Part shown: piece by piece, positions 26,527-35,610 of the stretch
Layout of the letters: each line of letters starts with the position of its first letter
Numbering within the stretch: position 1 is the first letter of the stretch
Assembly (NCBI GenBank): GCA_965202895.1
Contig: OZ241901.1
Coordinates: 3,162,001 to 3,226,000 of the forward strand
DNA length: 64,000 nt
Direction: 5' to 3'
Source of the DNA: JAJDXW01 sp965202895
Lineage (GTDB): Bacteria > Pseudomonadota > Gammaproteobacteria > HK1
The notes under the pieces: model-generated
Database searches by the model: none
The model's input: the letters and a program-made list of their open reading frames with translations, nothing else
What the model was told of the DNA's origin: nothing
Program-made: the position numbers and the translations under genes

Positions 26527-26774
26527 AGCAGCGTCACGCCGTGGCGAAGACCCACGGGCCCCGCTGCCCGCTTCGCCGCGCCGAACCCTCCTGTTCACGG
26601 ACCGCGCGCCACCGAAACCGGCTTCGCATGGTGCGGGTGTCGGCTCGATGCCCGACACTGCGTTGCCCGGATCGTGTGCGGTGGGAGGAGACTCGTGAGC
26701 CAATCCATCGGAAGCTTCAGGGTGGCCGCCATGATACCCTCTCGTTCGGCTTTCAGACCGAGAGGAATGCGGTC
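26527..26774. other. Intergenic region before the decayed NYN gene
   Basis: Roughly 250 nt with no convincing gene. Composition drops toward the right end, where the A+T-richer NYN remnant begins. Confidence 0.4.
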
Positions 26775-27210
26775 GTGGCGGACAACTACATCGGATTCGT
26801 CGATGTCGGTGTTCTCCGTTCCTTGCGAAGAAAATACTTCCGCCCACAAGGAAAGGTGATCACGGAGTGGTTCCGGGTCTGTCGGAAATGGAACTGATGG
26901 GAGAAAGGTTTCTGCGTCTCTATTGGTACGATGGCGAGCACGACCCTTCCCATCCGGGTTACGCCAGCCAGAGACGTTTCCTGGACGCAATCGGGAGAAA
27001 TCCCGGCATCCAGCTCAGGCTGGGGCATCTTGTCGCCCGTCCGGAGCAGCCGGACCGTCCGCTTCGACAGAAAGGAGTCGATACCCTGCTGGCTCTGGAT
27101 CTGGTCCGGCTTGCTGGGCGCTCGGTCTTCACCACCGCAGTGCTCATCATCGATGATCGGGATTTTTCCGAGGCGATGAGACAAAGGTCCCCACCGAGGA
27201 GGACCGGAGA
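26775..27210 (+). pseudogene. Frameshifted and truncated NYN-domain (PIN-like RNase) gene
   Basis: Two frames together rebuild most of an NYN domain. The GTG frame at 26775-26897 gives VADNYIGFVDVGVLRS with the first Asp. The frame from about 26867 gives RLYWYDGEHDPSHPGY, LRLGHLV, RQKGVDTLLALDLVRLA and TAVLIIDDRDFSEAM. A one-base shift is needed near 26865-26895. After FSEAM the family resemblance ends abruptly in a 29-bp tandem repeat, so the C-terminus is gone. NYN proteins are putative RNases with defence or RNA-decay roles. Composition is lower in G+C than the flanks. Confidence 0.7.
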
Positions 27211-27235
27211 CAAAGGCCCCCACCGAGGAGGGCCG
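27178..27235. repeat. Two tandem 29-bp repeats
   Basis: Unit GAGACAAAGGNCCCCACC followed by GAGGAGGNCCG occurs twice back to back (27178-27206 and 27207-27235) with two differences. It sits exactly where the NYN gene breaks off. Multiple short terminal repeats occur at the ends of some insertion sequences, so this may be an IS scar, but no transposase remains. Confidence 0.6.
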
Positions 27236-27295
27236 GACACGGGGAGGCAAGTATAGGGGGGCCTCCTCTTGTCAACTCCCTCCTCGTTCGATTTT

Positions 27296-27541
27296 TCAGG
27301 GTGCGTCCCCGCGCTCGGGGTCTGCTACGGCGCCGGGGTCCCGGACGGGAGGCAGAGGGGATGAGCCGCGTTCGCGGCGCCCGCGCCGTCTGGTCCACCA
27401 GATCCAGGCGGCAACGAGTCCGACCCAGACCACGAAGCCGGCCGTTCCCCCCGTGGGGTTCACCTGCAAGCCGAGCCAGAGCACGGCGCAGAGGGCCAGA
27501 TAGAGGACGACGGCGGCGAGGACGTGGAGCGCGATGCGCAT
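27296..27541 (-). CDS. Small two-helix membrane protein
   Basis: The 81-residue product has two predicted membrane helices (about residues 4-22 and 32-48, MRIALHVLAAVVLYLALCAV and TAGFVVWVGLVAAWIWW). They are followed by an Arg-rich stretch and a cytoplasmic Pro-rich tail, topologically like many small inner-membrane proteins. Start ATG 27539-27541, with AGGGG nearby. No family was recognised. Confidence 0.55.
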   Translation of the reverse strand: MRIALHVLAAVVLYLALCAVLWLGLQVNPTGGTAGFVVWVGLVAAWIWWTRRRGRRERGSSPLPPVRDPGAVADPERGDAP

Positions 27542-28127
27542 ACCCCTGCTCGCACCATTCCGGCTCGGATTCCAGATGTTCACGAAGCCCGAGTCGAAGG
27601 TTCCGAACGCCGGCGGTCAAGTGGAGAAGCGCGAGCCCGGCGATGCACCCGAGGCGCGGCCGGGGGCGAGGAATTCCCCCGGCCCGGATGCGAGGCGGCG
27701 GGGGCGGTGTTCGTGCCGCCCGCAAGCCGTTCCGCCGCGCACTTCTCACGCGGGCGCCGCCTCCAACGCCGCCAGATTGCGGGTCTGCCTGCTGAACTCC
27801 ACCGCGATGAGATGCACCGGCTCGCCCACTCCCCGGTACTCGTCCGCGTAGCCGCCCGCGTACTTGGACGCGGAGGCCGTTCCCCGCGAGCTCCGATGCG
27901 GGATCGGAACCGGTCGCAGCTATCGCGGCAGCACCGAGATCGATGGTCCCCGCCGGGTAGCGGAAGCAGCGGCGGGAACATCGACGCGAGGACTGCACCG
28001 TTACGGTGTGGGGGATGTAATGGCCGGCACGGACGCATCCCGCGGGCCGGGCGCACGGAGCGGCGCGATCCCTCGTATCGCGACGGTTCGGTGAAGATGA
28101 CGGGCGACTTCGCCGGTCGAGCGGGAT
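27542..28127. other. Decayed intergenic region
   Basis: About 590 nt holding a gene remnant at 27746-27868 and otherwise nothing recognisable. Several long but unsupported frames cross it because of the high G+C. Confidence 0.5.
27746..27868 (-). pseudogene. C-terminal remnant of an AAA-ATPase-like/DUF1703 (PD-(D/E)XK) gene
   Basis: A 40-codon frame ending at TGA 27748-27746 reads YADEYRGVGEPVHLIAVEF and then SRQTRNLAALE. The end of the AAA-ATPase-like proteins with a DUF1703 nuclease domain typically reads KYR-G-P-HLIGVEFS-RN-. No upstream part is found, so only the last 40 residues of such a gene remain. Confidence 0.5.
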
Positions 28128-29912
28128 TCAGTCCGACGCCGCTTTGCTGCCGGCCATGCGGTTCGCGGCGCCCCCGGCATGGCGCTCACGCCGCTCGCGG
28201 CGTGCGCGCTCCGTCCGCTCCCGGTCGAGACCTTCGTCCGCCCCGATGACGACCCCGTAGTCGGCGCGGGCGCGCTCGGCCGAGACGAGGCCGCTCCGCA
28301 CGTCGCCCGCCACCCGTTCGGGGTCGCGGTCCAAGGGGTCGCCGAGCCCGCCCCCGCCCGGCATCTCGAGCACGAGGCGGTCTCCCCGCGGGATGATCTG
28401 GCGTCCCTTGCCCTTGAACTCCGCCGCCCCCGACTTGAGGTAGACCCGCCCCGTGCGGCCGGCCCCGCCCCCGTTCCGGCCCCGCGGCGGATGGATCACC
28501 CGGTCGAACATCGTGTTGATCGCGAACGCGCGTTCCCCGGCGTGGGCGATCTCCATGATCTGCCCCGTCCCGCCCCGGAACGCGCCCGGCCCCCCGGAAT
28601 CCTCGCGGTACTCCTTGCGCCAGAAGACCAGCGGCGCGATCGTCTCGTTCACCTCGATCGGGGTATTGCGCACCCCGGAGGGAAAGGCGGTGGCGTCTAG
28701 ACCGTCCTTCCCGGGGCGGCCGCCCGTCCCCCCGGTGTGGAACGTGTTCATGGCGAAGGCCGGGCCGCCCTGGAGGTCGTCCCCGGTCATGCCGTGGCCC
28801 CCGAGGAGCACCGGGTTCCAGAGGCAGGACGTGCCCTCGGCCGGCACCCGGTCGGGGATGATCTCGCCGAGGCATCCCAGGACGACGTCGGGGAGCATCT
28901 GGCCGATGACGTGGCGCGCGGTCACCCCGCAAGGGTGCGGGGCATTGAGGATCGTGCCGACCGGGGCGGTGACCCGCACCGGGGCGAGCGAGCCCGCGTT
29001 GTTGGGGATGCGCGAGCCGACGACGCAGCGGACCCCGAAGCTCGCGTAGGCTTCGGTGTAGGTGATGGGGACGTTGATCCCGTAGGTCGACACCGCCGAG
29101 GTGCCGTCGAAGTCGACGGAGAGGCCGGTATCGTCGATGGTCACCGCGGCGACGAGGTCGAGCTCGCGCTCGTAGCCGTCGATCCGCATCGAGTTCCGGT
29201 ACGTTCCGTGCGGGAGGGCGCGGATCTCGGCCAGCATCCCCTCCCGCGAGGTGTCGATCACGTAGCGGGCGAGGTCATCGAGGTCCGCGAGGTCGAACTC
29301 GTCCATCATCTCCACGAGGCGCCGTCCCCCGACCTCGTTGCAGGCGGCGAGCGAGTAGAGGTCCCCTTCGACCTCCACCGGGTTGCGGACGTTCGCGCGC
29401 ACGATCTCGAGCACGAGGGAGTTGAACTCGCCGCGCTTCGCGAGGGGGAGGATCGGGATGTTGAGCCCTTCCTCGTAGACCTGCCGACCGTCCGGCCCGA
29501 AGCCCCGCCCGCCGATGTCCACCACGTGGGTCGTGGACGCGAAGAGGGCCGTCACCCGGCCCCCGTGGAAGGTGGGGGTCACCGCGGTGAAGTCGTTGAG
29601 ATGGCCGGTGCCGAGCCACGGGTCGTTGGTGAGGAATACGTCGCCCTCCTCCATGCTCTCGATCGGGTACTTCGCGAGGAAGCTCCGCACCGATGCGGCC
29701 ATCGCGTTCACGTGGCCCGGGGTGCCGGTGACCGCCTGGGCGAGCATCCGGCCGGAGGTGTCGAAGGCGCCGGCGGAGATGTCGCCGGCTTCTCGGGCCG
29801 ACGTGCTGAAGGCGGTGCGGACCAGGGTCTGGGCCTGCTCCTCGACCACCGACAGGAGCCGGTTCCACTGGATCTGCCTCCTGATCCGGTCAAGCGCGGT
29901 CATGTTGCGCAT
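28128..29912 (-). CDS. hyuB: Hydantoinase B/oxoprolinase family protein
   Basis: Partner subunit of ATP-dependent hydantoinase or 5-oxoprolinase-type ring-opening enzymes. The 594-residue product shows FSTSAREAGDISAGAFD, TPGHVNAMA, FLTNDPWLGTGHLNDF, the GGPGAFRGGTGQ motif and PGGGGLGDP near the C-terminus, all family signatures. A strong GGAGGAGG site precedes ATG 29910-29912. It follows hyuA by 236 nt. Together the two would cleave a cyclic amide such as N-methylhydantoin, a hydantoin or 5-oxoproline. Confidence 0.92.
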   Translation of the reverse strand: MRNMTALDRIRRQIQWNRLLSVVEEQAQTLVRTAFSTSAREAGDISAGAFDTSGRMLAQAVTGTPGHVNAMAASVRSFLAKYPIESMEEGDVFLTNDPWLGTGHLNDFTAVTPTFHGGRVTALFASTTHVVDIGGRGFGPDGRQVYEEGLNIPILPLAKRGEFNSLVLEIVRANVRNPVEVEGDLYSLAACNEVGGRRLVEMMDEFDLADLDDLARYVIDTSREGMLAEIRALPHGTYRNSMRIDGYERELDLVAAVTIDDTGLSVDFDGTSAVSTYGINVPITYTEAYASFGVRCVVGSRIPNNAGSLAPVRVTAPVGTILNAPHPCGVTARHVIGQMLPDVVLGCLGEIIPDRVPAEGTSCLWNPVLLGGHGMTGDDLQGGPAFAMNTFHTGGTGGRPGKDGLDATAFPSGVRNTPIEVNETIAPLVFWRKEYREDSGGPGAFRGGTGQIMEIAHAGERAFAINTMFDRVIHPPRGRNGGGAGRTGRVYLKSGAAEFKGKGRQIIPRGDRLVLEMPGGGGLGDPLDRDPERVAGDVRSGLVSAERARADYGVVIGADEGLDRERTERARRERRERHAGGAANRMAGSKAASD

Positions 29913-30148
29913 TCGCGTTCCTCCTCCTTCTCCTCGCGTCGCGGGGCCGCCCGGCGCCTCCGGCCCTGTCCCCGTTCCCGTCCCGTTCGCTTCGTCTCGT
30001 CTCCCTCCACCGCCGGCGCCGGCGCGAGCCCCGGCATCCGCGGCCGGGAGCGCCGGCCCGGCGGACCGCCCGAGGGTGAACCCGCCCGCCGCGCCGCCGC
30101 AAGCGCCCCGCGGCTGCAAGCCCCTCGCCCTCGCTCCAGCGCGCGCCG

Positions 30149-32344
30149 TCAACCCTCCCCGTCCACCCGCTCGAGAACCAGGTATCCCAACGGGTCGACG
30201 GTGGCCCGGAAGCCGTCCGGGACCACGGTGGTGGTCTGATCCTCGACGATCACGGCCGGCCCCGCCAGCACGTCGCCGGGATCGAGCCGCTCCCGGCGGC
30301 GCACCGCGGCGGCCGCGTACTCGGCGAGCACCGGGTCGAACAGCCGCCGGCCCGGAGGCTTCGCCGTCCCGGAGCCGCCGCCCTCCCGTCCTCCGGCGCC
30401 GGACCGCGCCGCGGCGGCCTCCGCCCCCGCCCCCGAGGGCGGAGGGGCGAGGGGAAACGGGGTCGGCTTCCCGGCGGTCACGGTGAGCGTCCAGCTCAGG
30501 ACCTCCCGCTCCTGACCGGGAATGGTGCGGCCGTAGAGGCGGGCGTACTCGGAATCGAACGCCTCGGCGAGGGTCTCGCCGTCGCCCGCCGCGAGCGGCC
30601 GGACCGGGAGGGGCACCACGATCTCGTGCCCCTGGCCGACGTAGCGCATGTAGGCATGCCGCGCCTCCTCCAACCCGCCGCCATCCTCCGAACCCGCCTC
30701 CGAGCCGACCCCCGCCCCGGCCGCCACCACCGCCCGCGCCTCCTCGCGCATCTCCGAGAGCAGGGCGTTGGCCGCTTCGGGATCGAAGTCGGCCAGGCGA
30801 AGGTAACGGCTTCGCACCACCTCGTAGGACACCGCGGCCCGCAGCATCCCGATCGCCGAGCCGACCCCCGCCCCGGCCGGCACGATCACGCGGCCGACGT
30901 CGAGCTTCTGGGCGAGGCGGGCCGCGTGCAGGGGCGCCGCGCCCCCGAACGCGATCATCGTCCGGGCGGAGATGTCCTTCCCCCACTCGACGGCATGGAC
31001 GCGGGCCGCGTTCGCCATGTTCTCGTCGACCATCTCGGAGACGGAGAGCGCGGCGAGCGGATCGGTGAGATCGAGGGGCTTCCCGATCGCGTCGCGGATC
31101 GACTCGATCGCCCGCTCCGGCGCGAGACGGACCGAGCCTCCCGCGAACTCCGCCGGGTCGATGCGCCCGAGCACGACGTCGGCGTCGGTCACCGTCGGCC
31201 GCGCCCCGCCCCGGCCATAGCAGGCGGGGCCCGGATCGGCGCCCGCGCTCGCCGGACCCACGTCGAGCCGGCCCATCTCGTCCACCGCCGCGATGGACCC
31301 CCCGCCGGCCCCGATCTCCACCATCTCGATGGCCGGAATGCGGACCGGCAGGCCGCTCCCCCTGAGGTTGCGGTAGGCCCGGGCCACCTCGAAGGTGCGG
31401 GTCGTCTGGGGCTCCCAGCCGTCGATGAGGCAGATCTTGGCCGTCGTCCCGCCCATGTCGAAGGAGACCGCGTCCGCGCTGCCGCACTCGCGGGCGATCT
31501 CGGTGGCGAGGATCGCGCCGCCGGCGGGTCCCGACTCGACGAGCCGGATGGGGAAGCGGGTCGCGTTGTCGAGGGTGGTGAGCCCGCCGCCGGAGGTCAT
31601 GAGGAGCAGCGGGCATCCGAGGCCGAGGCCGCGCAGCTCCGACTCGAGACGGGTGAGGTAGCCCGACATCCGCGGCTGGACGTAGGCGTTGGCGCAGGCC
31701 GTGGACTGGCGCTCGTACTCCCGGATCTCGGGGCAGACCTCGCTCGAAAGGGTGATGCGGAGGTCCGGGAGGGCAGCGTGCAGGATCTCGCCTACCCGCC
31801 GTTCGTGGGCGGGGTTCGCGTAGGAGTGCAGCAGCCCGACCGCCACCGCCTCGATGCCGTGCCGCTCGAACCGGGGGAGGAGCGCCCGCACCGAATCCTC
31901 GTCGAGGGGAACCAGGACCTCGCCCGCATGGTTCATCCGCTCGGCGACCGGCCAGCGCAGGCGCCGGGGCACGAGGGGGGCCGGCCGATCGATGGAGATG
32001 TCGTATTGCTCGAAACGGTTCTCGAGGGCCATCTCGACCGAGTCCCGGAACCCTTCGGTGGTGAGGAGCGCGGTCTTCGCGCCGGTGCGCTCGATGAGGG
32101 CGTTGGTGGCGAGGGTGGTGCCGTGGATGAGCAGACCGACGCCGCCCGGCTCGATCCCCGCCGCCCGGACGGCTTCGCCGACCGCCGCGATCACCCCTTC
32201 CTCGGGGGCGCGCGGCGTGGTCGGCACCTTGGCGGTGACCACGCCGCTGCGGGCGCCGGCGGCGGCGCCGGTCTCCAGGGCCACGTCGGTGAAGGTCCCG
32301 CCGACATCCACGGCGAGGCGGCAGCGTCCGGGTGTGCGGCTCAT
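30149..32344 (-). CDS. hyuA: Hydantoinase A/oxoprolinase family protein
   Basis: ATP-binding subunit of a hydantoinase/oxoprolinase. The 731-residue product has an actin-like ATPase core with LAVDVGGTFTDVALE at the N-terminus, HGTTLATNALIERTGAK, the second phosphate motif VSFDMGGTTAKICL, GAGGGSIAAVD and GPACYGRGG. A Gly/Ala/Arg-rich insertion lies at about 620-650. ATG 32342-32344 has AAGGAG 12 nt upstream. First gene of the hyuAB pair. Substrate specificity among hydantoins, 5-oxoproline and acetophenone-type compounds cannot be read from sequence. Confidence 0.92.
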   Translation of the reverse strand: MSRTPGRCRLAVDVGGTFTDVALETGAAAGARSGVVTAKVPTTPRAPEEGVIAAVGEAVRAAGIEPGGVGLLIHGTTLATNALIERTGAKTALLTTEGFRDSVEMALENRFEQYDISIDRPAPLVPRRLRWPVAERMNHAGEVLVPLDEDSVRALLPRFERHGIEAVAVGLLHSYANPAHERRVGEILHAALPDLRITLSSEVCPEIREYERQSTACANAYVQPRMSGYLTRLESELRGLGLGCPLLLMTSGGGLTTLDNATRFPIRLVESGPAGGAILATEIARECGSADAVSFDMGGTTAKICLIDGWEPQTTRTFEVARAYRNLRGSGLPVRIPAIEMVEIGAGGGSIAAVDEMGRLDVGPASAGADPGPACYGRGGARPTVTDADVVLGRIDPAEFAGGSVRLAPERAIESIRDAIGKPLDLTDPLAALSVSEMVDENMANAARVHAVEWGKDISARTMIAFGGAAPLHAARLAQKLDVGRVIVPAGAGVGSAIGMLRAAVSYEVVRSRYLRLADFDPEAANALLSEMREEARAVVAAGAGVGSEAGSEDGGGLEEARHAYMRYVGQGHEIVVPLPVRPLAAGDGETLAEAFDSEYARLYGRTIPGQEREVLSWTLTVTAGKPTPFPLAPPPSGAGAEAAAARSGAGGREGGGSGTAKPPGRRLFDPVLAEYAAAAVRRRERLDPGDVLAGPAVIVEDQTTTVVPDGFRATVDPLGYLVLERVDGEG

Positions 32345-32609
32345 GATCGAGGAAGGCTCCTTGCGCCGGCTCCGGGGGGCCGCCTTCGCCGGACGGTCGA
32401 TGGCTGTCGTTGCGCTTGCCGGGCGCGCGGCGGGGAGCGTCAGGGCTCCCCTGGACCCGTGACCCCGACCCCCGACCGGCCGAGGCCCCGAGCGCTTCGC
32501 GCCGCGGCGCGGGCTCTCGCCGCCCCGGCGCCCGGTGCGCCGCCGGGGTCGGAGGACCCGCCCGGACCGATGCGCACGAGCCCGGAGCCGGGCCGTCCAC
32601 CCGCCGGTC
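32345..32609. other. Upstream region of hyuA
   Basis: About 265 nt without a gene. A leaderless remnant (DUF3226) begins at its right end. Confidence 0.4.
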
Positions 32610-32945
32610 ATTCTATCCAAGTGTTGGCAGCCAGCTCCGTCGATCGGGGTCTTCATCGTTCCGGATGGATTGGAGCCCGGTGCGATGGAGACCCTTTGCC
32701 GGCGTTCCATCGAGGGGACGGACGGCGCCAAGTGTGTCGACGCGTATCCGGAGTGTCTCGAACGGCAGGGCGCCATGAAGTCGAACCGCCCCGACGAGAC
32801 CTTCGCGCACGCCTGGCTTGCCGCCACGAGAAACCCCGTGGCAAGGGCAGGCGAAGGGGCTCTGAACGGCGTCTGGAACTTCGAGTCCTCCGCGTTCGCG
32901 CCCCTCTCGCGATTCCTGCGGGACCTCGCGTCGCAGGGCGCCTGA
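32610..32945 (+). pseudogene. DUF3226-like C-terminal remnant
   Basis: The frame reads IGVFIVPDGLEPGAMETLC, CVDAYPECLE, AHAWLAAT, RAGEGALNGVWNF and FAPLSRFLRDLA. This matches the second half of DUF3226 proteins (TOPRIM-like, usually beside an AAA ATPase). The first half, with its acidic active site, is missing, so this is a 5'-truncated copy. Composition is somewhat lower in G+C than the neighbours. Confidence 0.55.
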
Positions 32946-33109
32946 GCACGCGCTCCCGCCTCCCGCTCCCTGCGTTCCGGGAGCTTCGGGAGCTGCGAGG
33001 GTGGATTGCGGGCGGGGCGCAAGGCCGCCATGATCCGGCTGGCGCGCGGCCGAGCGCGCCCTTCGCCTCCGCATCGACCCCGTGATTTCATCGACCTTGG
33101 GAGCCCGCC

Positions 33110-34027
33110 ATGAGCCGATCCGCGAACGGCAAGCCCGCCCAGCCCGACACCTGGACCTGGCCCGAGGAGCGCTGGCGGCCGATCGTCGAGAAGGTCCGCG
33201 CCGGGCGGTCGCTGAAGCCGGTCTCGTGGTCGGGCGGGGCGCGCTGCGCGGTGGCCCTCTCGTTCGATTCCGACCACGAGACCCTGACCCTGCGCTGGGG
33301 CGACCGCTCGCCCGGCAAGCTCAGCCAGGGCCAGTACGGCGCCCGCGCCGCGATGCCGCGGATATTGAACCTGCTCGAACGGTACGACGCCCCGGCGACG
33401 TTCTTCGTCCCGGCGGTGACCGCGATGCTGTACCCGGAGGAGCAGCGCGCGGTGGTCTCGGAGGGCCACGAGATCGGCATCCACTCCTGGATCCACGAGC
33501 TGAACTCGGCCCTCCCGCCGGAGGACGAGCGCGACCTCCAGATGCGCGCCGCCGACAAGCTCGAGGAGGTCTCCGGCCAGCGGCCGGTCGGCATCCGCAC
33601 CCCGTCCTGGGACTTCTCCGAGCATACCCTCGCCATCATCCGGGAGATGGAGCTCCTCTACGACTCCTCGCTCATGGCCGACGACGAGCCCTACGAGCTG
33701 CTCGAGGACAACGAGCCGACCGGGGTGGTGGAGCTTCCCGTGGAGTGGATCCGCGACGACGCGCCGTACTGGATGATGGACCGTTTCTCGGCCCTTCGTC
33801 CCTATACCCCGCCCTCCGGGGTGCTGGACGTCTTCCGCCGCGAGTTCGACGGCGCCTACGCCGAGGAGGGGCTGTTCCTCCTCACCATGCACCCGCACTT
33901 CATCGGCCACCGGTCGCGGATCCAGGTGCTCGAGGAGCTGATCCGCCACATCCGCTCCCATGCCGGGGTCTGGTTCGCGACCCACGCCGACGTGGCCCGC
34001 TACTGCAAGGAACAGGCGGGGATGTAG
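33110..34027 (+). CDS. Polysaccharide deacetylase family protein (PuuE/allantoinase-like branch)
   Basis: NodB-fold metal-dependent hydrolase. The 305-residue product lacks a signal peptide and so is cytosolic. Motifs in order are SFDSDHE (catalytic and metal Asp), ATFFVPA, HEIGIHSWIHE (two metal His), GIRTPSWDFS with the conserved Arg, and LTMHPHFIGHRSR. Cytosolic members often act on small amides or ureides rather than polysaccharides, which fits the neighbouring hydantoinase genes. GGGAG precedes the ATG at 33110. Confidence 0.85.
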   Translation: MSRSANGKPAQPDTWTWPEERWRPIVEKVRAGRSLKPVSWSGGARCAVALSFDSDHETLTLRWGDRSPGKLSQGQYGARAAMPRILNLLERYDAPATFFVPAVTAMLYPEEQRAVVSEGHEIGIHSWIHELNSALPPEDERDLQMRAADKLEEVSGQRPVGIRTPSWDFSEHTLAIIREMELLYDSSLMADDEPYELLEDNEPTGVVELPVEWIRDDAPYWMMDRFSALRPYTPPSGVLDVFRREFDGAYAEEGLFLLTMHPHFIGHRSRIQVLEELIRHIRSHAGVWFATHADVARYCKEQAGM

Positions 34028-34335
34028 CACCCGCGATCGCCGATGCACCGAAGCTCGATGCACTGAAACCTTGCGTCTTCCGCCGCTTCAGGGTGTTTTT
34101 CCGAGCCATGGATCTCCCGGGCGCTCTCGAACGCCCCGAGGGGAAGTGAATCGAGATGGGAAGACGTTGCGAGGCCGCCGCGCCTTCTCGATGAATCGTC
34201 CGCCTGCCGGTTCGGCCCGGCTCGTGCCGAGCATGTTCGGTGGCGGGCGGCGGACGAGCTCCGCTCGCGATACGATTCCGTTGCGGGTAGTCCGCCGCGG
34301 GGCGTGAAGGAAGGAATGGCCGCCGGGACTCGCCG
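34028..34335. other. Intergenic region
   Basis: About 308 nt with no gene seen. Slightly lower G+C near 34030-34170, and no clear terminator. Confidence 0.4.
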
Positions 34336-35574
34336 ATGACCCCGGCCGGGGGGGAGATACGCCCGGGGGGCAGCCAATCGCGGCTCGGCGTCTGGTATTT
34401 CTCGTACTTCGCGTCGGCCGGGGTGTTCCTCCCGTACTTCTCGGCATACCTGCTCGACCGGGGGCTCGAAGCGCGGGCCGTCGGCATGCTCTTCGCGGCG
34501 TTGACGGTCACCAAGCTCGTCACCCCGTGGCTGTGGGGGTACGCCGCCGACCGGACCGGATCGCGCAAGCGGGTGGTGTGCGTCGCGTCGGCCGGGGCGC
34601 TCGCCGCGTTCGCGGCCGTCGCGGCGGCGACCGGATTCGGGAGCCTCTTCGCGGCGCTCCTCGCGTTCGGCTTCTTCTGGCAGGGGGTGCTGCCGCAGTT
34701 CGAGGCGCTGACCCTGAGCCGGCTCGGCGAACGGGCATCGAGGTACGTCCACGTCCGGCTCTGGGGATCGGTCGGCTACGTCGCGGCCGTCGTCGGGGTC
34801 GGCGCCCTGCTCGAACGACTCGCCTTCGCCAGCGTGCCCTTCTTCGTGCTCGCGGGGCTCGTCCTGGTGGTGGCCGCGGCGGTCGCCATCCCGTCCGACC
34901 CGGACCCGGGACCCCCGGCGGCCGCGGAGCGCCCCGACTCCGGGGGGCGCCCGGATTCCGTCGGGCGCCCGGCCATTCCGGCCTGGTTGATCGCGTTCTT
35001 CCTCGCGAGCCTCGCGATGCAGGCGAGCCACGGCGCCTTCTACACCTTCTTCACCCCGTTTCTTCTCGACCACGGGTATCGCCCCGGCTGGATCGGCGCG
35101 CTGTGGGCGCTCGGCGTCGTCTGCGAGATCGTCCTCTTCGTCTTCGCGCACCGCTGGATCGAGCGCTACCCGGTGGAGCGGCTTCTCCTCGCGTGCTTCG
35201 CCGCGGCGGTCGTGCGTTGGGGGCTGACCGCGATGCTGGCCGGCCACCCGGGCTGGCTCGCCGCGTCGCAGGTCCTGCACGCGGCGACCTTCGGCCTCCA
35301 TCACGCGCTCGCCATGCACCTCCTCCGGCGCGCGTTCCCGGACCGGCGCCTCGGGCGCGCCCAGGCGGTGTACGCGAGCGTCTCGTTCGGGGCGGGGAGC
35401 GCGGCCGGAAGCCTCGCCGCCGGCCAGCTCTGGGCTTCCTTCGGCGGCGAGGCGGCCTTCCTCGGGGCGGCGATCCTCGCCGCGTTCGGCGCGGTGATCG
35501 TCCGCGCCCTGGTCTGGCCGGCCCTCGCCGGCGTCGGCCGGCGGTCTGTATCCGAACCTCCATCGGAACGATAA
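34336..35574 (+). CDS. MFS permease, 3-phenylpropionate transporter-like (MFS_1_like)
   Basis: Twelve-helix inner-membrane permease of 412 residues. The N-terminal WYFSYFASAGVFLPYFSAYL, the loop WGYAADRTGSRKR between helices 2 and 3, and LRLWGSVGY-like VRLWGSVGYVAA match the PPP/HcaT-type MFS group. A hydrophilic Pro/Asp-rich linker of about 30 residues joins the two halves. Substrate unknown. It ends 36 nt before hom but is probably not functionally linked. Confidence 0.82.
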   Translation: MTPAGGEIRPGGSQSRLGVWYFSYFASAGVFLPYFSAYLLDRGLEARAVGMLFAALTVTKLVTPWLWGYAADRTGSRKRVVCVASAGALAAFAAVAAATGFGSLFAALLAFGFFWQGVLPQFEALTLSRLGERASRYVHVRLWGSVGYVAAVVGVGALLERLAFASVPFFVLAGLVLVVAAAVAIPSDPDPGPPAAAERPDSGGRPDSVGRPAIPAWLIAFFLASLAMQASHGAFYTFFTPFLLDHGYRPGWIGALWALGVVCEIVLFVFAHRWIERYPVERLLLACFAAAVVRWGLTAMLAGHPGWLAASQVLHAATFGLHHALAMHLLRRAFPDRRLGRAQAVYASVSFGAGSAAGSLAAGQLWASFGGEAAFLGAAILAAFGAVIVRALVWPALAGVGRRSVSEPPSER

Positions 35575-35610
35575 TTCGCGCCGATCGTTTTGCGCGAATG
35601 GGGAGAACCC

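Noticed and set aside
22864..26847. Open leftward frame of more than 1,300 codons antisense to the molybdenum hydroxylase gene
   Set aside because: It is the mirror of a genuine high-G+C gene, has low-complexity Arg/Pro/His composition and no recognisable domain.
27178..27235. A complete insertion sequence at the tandem 29-mers
   Set aside because: No transposase frame or second end was found within the window, so only a possible scar is reported.
27147..27998. Leftward 283-codon frame over the decayed region
   Set aside because: Arg/Gly-rich composition, and it conflicts with the better-supported small membrane protein and the AAA-ATPase remnant.
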